This document shows positions 21,914 through 27,111 of a stretch of DNA of 27,111 bases, piece by piece; positions within the stretch are counted from its first letter, which is position 1; every line of letters begins with the position of its first letter. Source of the DNA: a virus. Below the pieces are notes generated by a model. That model ran no database searches. It was given only the letters and a program-made list of their open reading frames with translations, and had not been told where the DNA came from. The translations under genes were made by a program, and so were the position numbers. The DNA is taken from positions 1 through 27,111 of IMG/VR virus record IMGVR_UViG_3300022688_000072, one strand, 5' to 3'.

Positions 21914-22788
21914 TGGACGAACAAGTTAAAACGATTCTTGATGCGGTCGGTGATTACGTCGATGAGCAAGTAGCCGAAATCTTTGCGGGTCTTAAAGACC
22001 TTCGCAGTCAGCTAGGGCTCCCCCGCGAAGAGTTTGAGAAGACCCGCAGCGATCTGCTGGTCCGTATTGACGACCTGAACCACCGCTACGAGATCCTGCG
22101 CAGCACCGTACCTGCCGACCGTGGTGAGGAGATCGCTGAGCTACGTGGGCGGCTCCTGCAGTTGGAGCGTACCCCTGGCCCGCCCGGTAAGGACGGCAAG
22201 GACGGCGCCTCGCCCGATGTTGAGGACGTGGTGAACGTCCTCGTCTTGCGGCACGCTGATCGTCTCCGGGGCGAGCAGGGGCCGGTGGGCGCGCAGGGTC
22301 CCGTCGGCGGCACCGGCGCTCCGGGAAAGGATGCGGACCCCAACGTAGTTGCTGACAGTTTGTTCGAGCGCCACAGCGCGGAGCTTCGCGGTGAGCCGGG
22401 CCAGTCGGTCTCTCGCGATGAGGTGGTCGCTAAGCTGAAGCAGGACAAGGAATTTCTGAAGGTCATCCGCGGCGACAAGGGCGAGCCTGGCCAATCGGTC
22501 TCCCGCGATGAGGTTGCCGCCGAGCTGAAGCAGGACCAGCAGTTTCTTGAGATCGTCCGAGGTGAAAAGGGAGACCCCGGTCAGTCGGTCTCTCGTGACG
22601 AGGTCGTCGCCGAGCTGAAGCAGGATCAGCAGTTCCTTGATACCGTCCGCGGCGAGCGCGGACCCGCAGGTGAGCGCGGTTCCGCCGGTCCTTTGCCCGA
22701 TGTCGCCGCCCTGATCGAAGCCTCGATGGCGGAGTTCCGGCAGCGCGAGATGTCCGAAATCAAAGCCGTGTTTGCCCGCTATGCCTAA
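21913..22788 (+). CDS. Collagen-like fibre protein
   Basis: A 291-residue protein. Residues 1-85 look like a coiled-coil trimer stem (LDAVGDYVDEQVAEIFAGLKDLRSQL). Collagen-type Gly-X-Y runs follow (TPGPPGKDGKDGAS, GEQGPVGAQGPVGGTGAPGKD). Then come three tandem 30-residue units, each with a short Gly-X-Y segment (RG.KGEPGQ) and a helical segment (SVSRDEV.AELKQDQQFL). Alternating collagen and coiled coil is typical of phage fibre shafts. Its place right after the portal suggests a head fibre or vertex fibre as well as a tail fibre. Not assigned further. Confidence 0.75.
   Translation: MDEQVKTILDAVGDYVDEQVAEIFAGLKDLRSQLGLPREEFEKTRSDLLVRIDDLNHRYEILRSTVPADRGEEIAELRGRLLQLERTPGPPGKDGKDGASPDVEDVVNVLVLRHADRLRGEQGPVGAQGPVGGTGAPGKDADPNVVADSLFERHSAELRGEPGQSVSRDEVVAKLKQDKEFLKVIRGDKGEPGQSVSRDEVAAELKQDQQFLEIVRGEKGDPGQSVSRDEVVAELKQDQQFLDTVRGERGPAGERGSAGPLPDVAALIEASMAEFRQREMSEIKAVFARYA
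22393..22662 (+). repeat. Three tandem 90-bp (30-residue) repeats in the fibre gene
   Basis: Units start at 22393, 22483 and 22573, exactly 90 bp apart. Each encodes EPGQ or DPGQ, SVSRDEV, then a LKQD...FL helix. Copies two and three are more alike at residue level than either is to the first, which suggests recent duplication or recombination. Confidence 0.85.
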
Positions 22789-23545
22789 CGACTTCCTCAC
22801 GCCCGGCGGTCTGCTCGCCGAAGAAATCGCGAAGTTCGCCACGCGCAAGATTGAGCAGGCGGTAGCCGAGATCGAGGCGCCGCCGGGCAAAGATGGCCGC
22901 GACGGGCTCGGCTTTGATCTTAAGATCTATTCTAAAGGACAGGTGCACCGCGAAGGGGATTATGTCGTTACTGCTTGGGGGAAAATATATGTGGCCACGC
23001 GCGACACCGCTGATGAGCCGCGCAAAACTTCAGCATGGAAGCGAGTAGGTCCTTGGGGGTTAGAGTTTATTGGGTTGAAGCCAGAGGACACTTCAAAACT
23101 GGAGTGTGGTGACCTTTACATTGACGGCGGGAGCCTGTTCGGCGTCCTCCCTGACGGACGTGTAAAGATGCTTGCTCAGCGAGGCAAAGAAGGGAAGCAA
23201 GGCCCCGCAGGAAAAGATGGTAAAGACGGCCGCCATGGGGCTAGCCCTATTGCTGCCGTTATAGAAAATGACATATTACGTTTTCGCATGGATGATGGCA
23301 CAGAGTTTGATGTGTACCTTGCTGGTCTCATTGAAAAATTAAAACCATCTAAGCTTAAATATCCGATTGGCACAGTTTTATATAATGTCAGTAAAGAGGC
23401 CCCGGAAGGTTTTTTACCTTGCGACGGTAGTTTGATCCCCAGTGAATTTAACGAGCTAAAGCATTTACTCAATGGGAATAGAACTCCTAGAATAGCCCCA
23501 GGTGAGAAAGTATATGCTTATGTTTATGCGGGAGAAGAATTGTGA
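22781..23545 (+). CDS. Fibre/collar protein with CBM-like and tail-collar domains
   Basis: A 254-residue protein. It begins with a coiled coil and a short collagen run (PPGKDGRDG). Next is a CBM5/12-like carbohydrate-binding pattern (YSKGQVHREGDYVV...KIYVATRDT...W). A second collagen run lies around residue 130-145 (GKEGKQGPAGKDGKDGRHG), followed by a tail-collar-like domain (YPIGTVLYNVSKEAPEGFLPCDGSLIPSEFNELKHLL). These modules occur in phage adhesins. ATG 22781 overlaps the previous stop. DNA becomes clearly more AT-rich from about 22920, a mosaic boundary inside the gene. Confidence 0.7.
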   Translation: MPNDFLTPGGLLAEEIAKFATRKIEQAVAEIEAPPGKDGRDGLGFDLKIYSKGQVHREGDYVVTAWGKIYVATRDTADEPRKTSAWKRVGPWGLEFIGLKPEDTSKLECGDLYIDGGSLFGVLPDGRVKMLAQRGKEGKQGPAGKDGKDGRHGASPIAAVIENDILRFRMDDGTEFDVYLAGLIEKLKPSKLKYPIGTVLYNVSKEAPEGFLPCDGSLIPSEFNELKHLLNGNRTPRIAPGEKVYAYVYAGEEL

Positions 23546-24051
23546 CGATTCTTTTTGTCAGAGGCGTTAACTACCAAACACCAGTAGTTAGCGATGTAGC
23601 TCCCGATTCACCGCTTAGCGAAAACTTGTGGGTTGATACCAGTGTTGATCCACCAGTATTAAAAGTTTACGATTCTGGCCTCGGTTGGATTTCTGTGGGG
23701 GCTAGTGGTAGCGGGGCGACATTTGGTGGAGTTGCGTATACGGATGTAATCGCCGGAACGAATATCGCTTTTAGTGACAACGGCGACGGCACTGTTACGC
23801 TTAATGTAAGCTCTGGCACAGCGACTATTGCAGACGGTGTTTATGGTGACATCACTGTTAGTGGTGGAGGCGCAGTCTGGACGGTGACTAATGCCCGGCC
23901 CCGCCCTGCGGAGATAGTCGCTTTTCCGGCAACGTCGACTTCTCCAGGCGAACAAGGTCAGATCGCTTTTGATGCCACAACAGGGCAGATAGCAATTTGT
24001 GTTTCTACCAATGTGTGGAGATACCTCGTAACGGCCGGAGCAGCGCTGTAA
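23542..24051 (+). CDS. Beta-rich fibre-associated protein
   Basis: A 169-residue Gly/Ser/Thr/Val-rich protein. It starts at a GTG overlapping the previous stop (GTGA). Its middle (FSDNGDGTVTLNVSSGTATIADGVYGDITVSGGGAVWTV) recurs in the next gene with substitutions, so the two share an exchangeable beta module. The ending GEQGQIAFDATTGQIAICVSTNVWRYL is typical of virion proteins that wrap a Trp-rich end into a fibre. The function is presumably structural. Confidence 0.65.
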   Translation: MTILFVRGVNYQTPVVSDVAPDSPLSENLWVDTSVDPPVLKVYDSGLGWISVGASGSGATFGGVAYTDVIAGTNIAFSDNGDGTVTLNVSSGTATIADGVYGDITVSGGGAVWTVTNARPRPAEIVAFPATSTSPGEQGQIAFDATTGQIAICVSTNVWRYLVTAGAAL

Positions 24052-25994
24052 TGAAAAGATTAATCGTTTTTGTTTCAGCGGCTTCACTCTCCGGGTCTAT
24101 TGCTGCTGCCATCACAGGTTTAGTAGACTCTGATACGCAACAGTTCGTGCCTGATGCTGATCTTAGATATTCACCACTGAGCCACGCCTTACGTCATGCA
24201 CTCGGTGGCGACGACGAGCTACTGTTAGATGCTTCTCAGATTAGTTCTGGCGAATTTCCGGACGCTCGTGTAGCTGACAACATCACGGCGGGACAGTTGG
24301 CGGCAAACCCAATTCCGTGTCCTGGAGGTGAATTTGTAACCGATATTGCAGCTAACGGAACTCTAACTTGTGCAACTCCCCCGACAGGTGGTAGTGGTCC
24401 AACGGTTGACGGCAACGTAGTTACTGACATTGCGGCGGGGGCTGGTGCTACTTTTACTTCGGACGGAGATGGTTCTGTAACACTAAATATCTCTACTGGC
24501 ACAGCAACACTGGCTGACGGTAATTACACCGACGTGACCGTGTCGGGCAATGGAACTGTCATTACATTAAACCCGGGCGTAGTCGATGTGGCGAACCTTG
24601 CCAGCGCAGATTTTGGCGACTTCACCTGCAACGGTAGCGTTTGCACCTTGGATGCATCCTACCTGACAACCGAGACAGACCCAGTTTATAGCGCCGATCC
24701 AGCAGCCGGTATCACTGCGCAAGATGTGCTCGATTGGAACGCTGCTTTCAGTTGGGGTGATCATTCTGCAGCAGGCTATCTGACCAGCTATAACGAAATC
24801 GACCCGCTATTTAGTGCTGAAAATACACTTACGGAGCTTGAAACCCGTATTAGCGCGGACTTGGCAACCGTAGGGGAGCTTCCAACCGACACGAATGCGG
24901 CTACGCTCTGCACGGGTGCAAACGTATATCTTGACGGTGAAGGGAACTGCAACACAATTTCAGGTGGCACCGACGATCAAACCGCTGCCGAGGTTGCAGT
25001 AACGCCTGTTGGCAACTTGAACAGCATCAACGTGCAAACTGCACTCGAAGAGCATCAGGCTGATATTAACGCTTTGGCAGCCGGGTCTGCTGATGGTGTG
25101 GCGACTGGCGGTGCATTAGATGTGCCGAACGAAGAACTTGATGTGACAGTCGCTGCCCCCGGTAGCAGTTTTGCCGTGGATCTTTCAAGCATTGGTGGGC
25201 TTACCAGCTTTTCGGGTTGGGATAAAAACGCGGCAGATGATTTTGACGGCAATTGGAGCTCACTGACTGGCACACCGACCACGCTAGCTGGTTACGGTAT
25301 CACTGATGCCGCCACAAGCGCCCAGGGGGCGCTTGCCGACAGTGCCGTGCAGACTGAGACTGATCCTGTTTACAGTGCCGCCCCAGCCGCCACGATCACG
25401 GCGCAGGATTTGCTGAATTACGATGCTGCGTTCGGGTGGGGCGACCATGCAGTAGCCGGCTATTTAACCAGTTACACTGAGACGGACCCGGTATTCGCAG
25501 CAGAAGATACCCTTGCCGAGCTAGAAATAAGAATCGGAACCACTTTGCTGGAATCAGCCGACATCGCTGCTGGTGCTATCACTCCTGCGACCGGGAACCT
25601 GGACCTGACCGGCACGAACGGGCAGCTTCTGGTCATCGACGCTGTTGGTAACGTCGTGCCTGCGACGGTCGAAGACGCTGCGTACACGCGCATCCTGAAC
25701 CCCACTGCGGGCACTATCCAGTCGTGGTGGCGCAACCCGACGAGCTGGACCGCCGCAGTTGTCGAGGTCTGGTGCGAGTCCGACCAGACCGTCAACCTAG
25801 ACGTACAGGTGGATGATGGAACTCCTGCGGATGTCATCGGAACGGACATAGCATGCGCGCCTGGCGGGGTGTCGCAGACGGTCCTGGGCGGTGACACGCT
25901 CATTGAGACAGACGAGACGTTGGACATCGCTATCACGTCCGTTACTGCCGCCCCGACATGGGTCTCGCTGCAAGTGAAGGTGGAGTACCAGTAA
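24051..25994 (+). CDS. Repeat-rich fibre-like protein with apparent Sec signal peptide
   Basis: A 647-residue protein. Residues 1-21 (MKRLIVFVSAASLSGSIAAA) look like a Sec signal peptide with an AxA cleavage site. The body is Ala/Gly/Thr/Asp-rich beta structure. It includes the module shared with the previous gene and two copies of a unit ETDPVYSA...WGDH..AGYLTSY..TDP known from environmental phage fibres. The C-terminal 110 residues form a separate beta domain (WWRNPTSWTAAVVEVWCESDQ) whose codons are GC-richer. It starts at a TAATG overlap. Exported fibres are unusual, so a surface or lysis-related role cannot be excluded. Confidence 0.7.
   Translation: MKRLIVFVSAASLSGSIAAAITGLVDSDTQQFVPDADLRYSPLSHALRHALGGDDELLLDASQISSGEFPDARVADNITAGQLAANPIPCPGGEFVTDIAANGTLTCATPPTGGSGPTVDGNVVTDIAAGAGATFTSDGDGSVTLNISTGTATLADGNYTDVTVSGNGTVITLNPGVVDVANLASADFGDFTCNGSVCTLDASYLTTETDPVYSADPAAGITAQDVLDWNAAFSWGDHSAAGYLTSYNEIDPLFSAENTLTELETRISADLATVGELPTDTNAATLCTGANVYLDGEGNCNTISGGTDDQTAAEVAVTPVGNLNSINVQTALEEHQADINALAAGSADGVATGGALDVPNEELDVTVAAPGSSFAVDLSSIGGLTSFSGWDKNAADDFDGNWSSLTGTPTTLAGYGITDAATSAQGALADSAVQTETDPVYSAAPAATITAQDLLNYDAAFGWGDHAVAGYLTSYTETDPVFAAEDTLAELEIRIGTTLLESADIAAGAITPATGNLDLTGTNGQLLVIDAVGNVVPATVEDAAYTRILNPTAGTIQSWWRNPTSWTAAVVEVWCESDQTVNLDVQVDDGTPADVIGTDIACAPGGVSQTVLGGDTLIETDETLDIAITSVTAAPTWVSLQVKVEYQ
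24672..24850 (+). repeat. ETDP/WGDH repeat, copy 1
   Basis: Encodes ETDPVYSADPAAGITAQD, then WGDHSAAGYLTSY, then DPLFSAENTLTELETRI. It pairs with copy 2 about 684 bp downstream in the same gene. Confidence 0.75.
25356..25535 (+). repeat. ETDP/WGDH repeat, copy 2
   Basis: Encodes ETDPVYSAAPAATITAQD, then WGDHAVAGYLTSY, then DPVFAAEDTLAELEIRI. Its codons are GC-richer than those of copy 1, suggesting separate histories or gene conversion. Confidence 0.75.
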
Positions 25995-27111
25995 TGCGCT
26001 GGGCACTATTACTTGCAGCGCTGCTGCTTGCACCTTTGCCTGCCTTTGGGTGGGTCTTTGGGAACGACGGTGGCGGTGCCTGGCAGCACCGTATCGAGAT
26101 CACAGTTCCAGCAGCCAACGTTGATGCGAATCTGACAAATTTTCCCGTCTACGTTGACGCATCTGATCTTCCAGCAGACTTCCACGCGAACGTCAGGGCG
26201 GACGTTTGCGACGTGCGTTGGACAACCTCTGACGGTGTTACGGAGACCGCTGGCTACCCGCTGACCTACGACGCGGGGACCGACACTGGCGAGTTCTACT
26301 TCCTGGCGCCGTCGTTGAGTTCGTCCGTAGACAGCACGTTCTATGTCTACTATGGCAACCCGTCGGCGACTTGCTACCTGACAACGGATACGCACGGGCG
26401 GGAAGCCGTGTGGCCAGATTTTGAGTTTGTGTCGCACAGCGGCAGCTGGGTAAACATCCTGGGCGCCGACGGTACGGCTATTTCCATTGACGGAATTCCT
26501 TCTCCGTTACCAACGGTAGGGGACTCAACAGGTATTGCCGGCGCTGCGACTGGATACAATGTTGGCGGCAATGGCGGCCAAGGCTTTGAGATTGCTGACC
26601 CAGCGGTTCACCTTAATGGTTGGTACATCTCCAGCTTTGTGAACTATTCGTCTGTTGCCGGCGTAGATTTCATGTATCTGTGGCAGCATGGAGATAGTAG
26701 TACCACCGGGCAAGACTATTACCGTTCGTACGAATCAGAAGCTAGCGATGCAACTTACCCGCGATACCGTGGATTGATTAGGGACGGGAGCGACACTTTT
26801 GCGACTGTAGCCGCGCAGTGGGAAACTAACCGGGTCCCGCCGACCAGCACCTGGCAGCATTTCACGCAGTATGGCGCCGTTGGCGGCAATCGTGGAGCCC
26901 ACCTTAACGGCACGGCTCTCGGAGCGCCGCTGTCGCTTCCCGCCGGGTTCAATCCAATTGAACAGCTAGTAGTGGCTGCTGGGGCGTCTTCTTTGTCAAC
27001 CGGATATACCGCAGATCGCGACACATCAGGCGTATACGATGAGTTTCGTCTGCGCCTGACAGTTCCCGCCAACGTGGATGCATGGGCGGCCCTGGAGCAC
27101 GACAATTACAC
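25994..27111 (+). CDS. DUF2341/LamG-like protein with signal peptide (partial, runs off the window)
   Basis: An open frame of 372 codons with no stop before the window end. Residues 1-20 (MRWALLLAALLLAPLPAFGW) are a textbook Sec signal peptide. A DUF2341 domain follows at about 28-125 (WQHRIEITVPAANVDANLTNFPVYVDASDL ... FYVYYGNPSATCY). A concanavalin/LamG-like domain comes after it, ending in VYDEFRLRLTVPANVDAW near the edge. Both domains bind carbohydrate or occur in adhesins. It starts at a TAATG overlap and belongs to the same transcriptional block as the fibre genes. It is probably a secreted or virion-displayed adhesin. Confidence 0.75.
   Translation, partial: MRWALLLAALLLAPLPAFGWVFGNDGGGAWQHRIEITVPAANVDANLTNFPVYVDASDLPADFHANVRADVCDVRWTTSDGVTETAGYPLTYDAGTDTGEFYFLAPSLSSSVDSTFYVYYGNPSATCYLTTDTHGREAVWPDFEFVSHSGSWVNILGADGTAISIDGIPSPLPTVGDSTGIAGAATGYNVGGNGGQGFEIADPAVHLNGWYISSFVNYSSVAGVDFMYLWQHGDSSTTGQDYYRSYESEASDATYPRYRGLIRDGSDTFATVAAQWETNRVPPTSTWQHFTQYGAVGGNRGAHLNGTALGAPLSLPAGFNPIEQLVVAAGASSLSTGYTADRDTSGVYDEFRLRLTVPANVDAWAALEHDNY

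Noticed and set aside
1-27111. CRISPR array, insertion sequence, integrase or attachment site
   Set aside because: Reading the window showed no regular repeat-spacer pattern, transposase or integrase motif, or terminal inverted repeats. An attachment site cannot be assessed without host sequence.

Overview
The window is a stretch of a tailed double-stranded DNA phage or prophage (Caudoviricetes, HK97-type head). The evidence is a contiguous head and packaging block (HNH nuclease, small and large terminase, prohead protease, HK97-fold major capsid protein, portal), a phage-type replication block, and tightly packed genes with stop/start overlaps (ATGA, GTGA, TAATG). Two lipobox signal sequences (LSGC), Sec-type leaders and ordinary Shine-Dalgarno sites suggest a Gram-negative host. 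No close relative can be named from sequence alone. The contig opens with 13 C residues, which may be an assembly edge. The right edge cuts a gene.

Left end (1-2985): a non-coding stretch with at least four exact GGGGTAACC iterons and degenerate or inverted copies, the best candidate for a replication origin. A leftward operon follows, encoding a 62-residue ribbon-helix-helix (RHH) protein and a 787-residue primase-polymerase/helicase fusion. It starts at a clear sigma70-like promoter (TTGCAA-N17-TATAAT, extended -10). A weaker rightward promoter lies back to back with it, and its -10 is flanked by an 8-bp direct repeat (TTGGCGTG). This resembles a genetic switch.

Accessory region (2987-9482): about 18 small rightward genes, mostly unrecognised. 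They include an acidic/AKP-rich protein, several CxxC zinc-ribbon-like proteins, a two-TM protein, a double-HTH protein, two lipoprotein leaders, a tail-anchored protein, an antirepressor-C-terminus-like protein and a 50-aa gene. A 286-nt apparently structured leader lies at 3416-3701. AT-rich genes sit among GC-rich ones, so the region is mosaic.

Replication/recombination block (9469-15191): a DUF2800 Cas4-like nuclease with a four-cysteine signature, a DUF2815 ssDNA-binding protein with an acidic tail, a family A DNA polymerase split into separate exonuclease and polymerase genes, a VRR-NUC nuclease and a SNF2-like helicase. With the PrimPol-helicase this is a nearly self-sufficient replisome.

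Head block (15342-21913): HNH, TerS, TerL, a small basic protein, protease, capsid, a small protein and portal. The portal lies after the capsid rather than before the protease.

Distal block (21913-27111): a collagen-like protein with three 30-residue repeats, a collar-domain protein with collagen segments, a beta-rich fibre protein, a 647-aa repeat-rich fibre-like protein and a partial DUF2341/LamG-like protein. The last two begin with apparent Sec signal peptides, which is unusual for virion proteins. No tail tube, tape measure, connector, lysis or integrase gene is recognised in the window.
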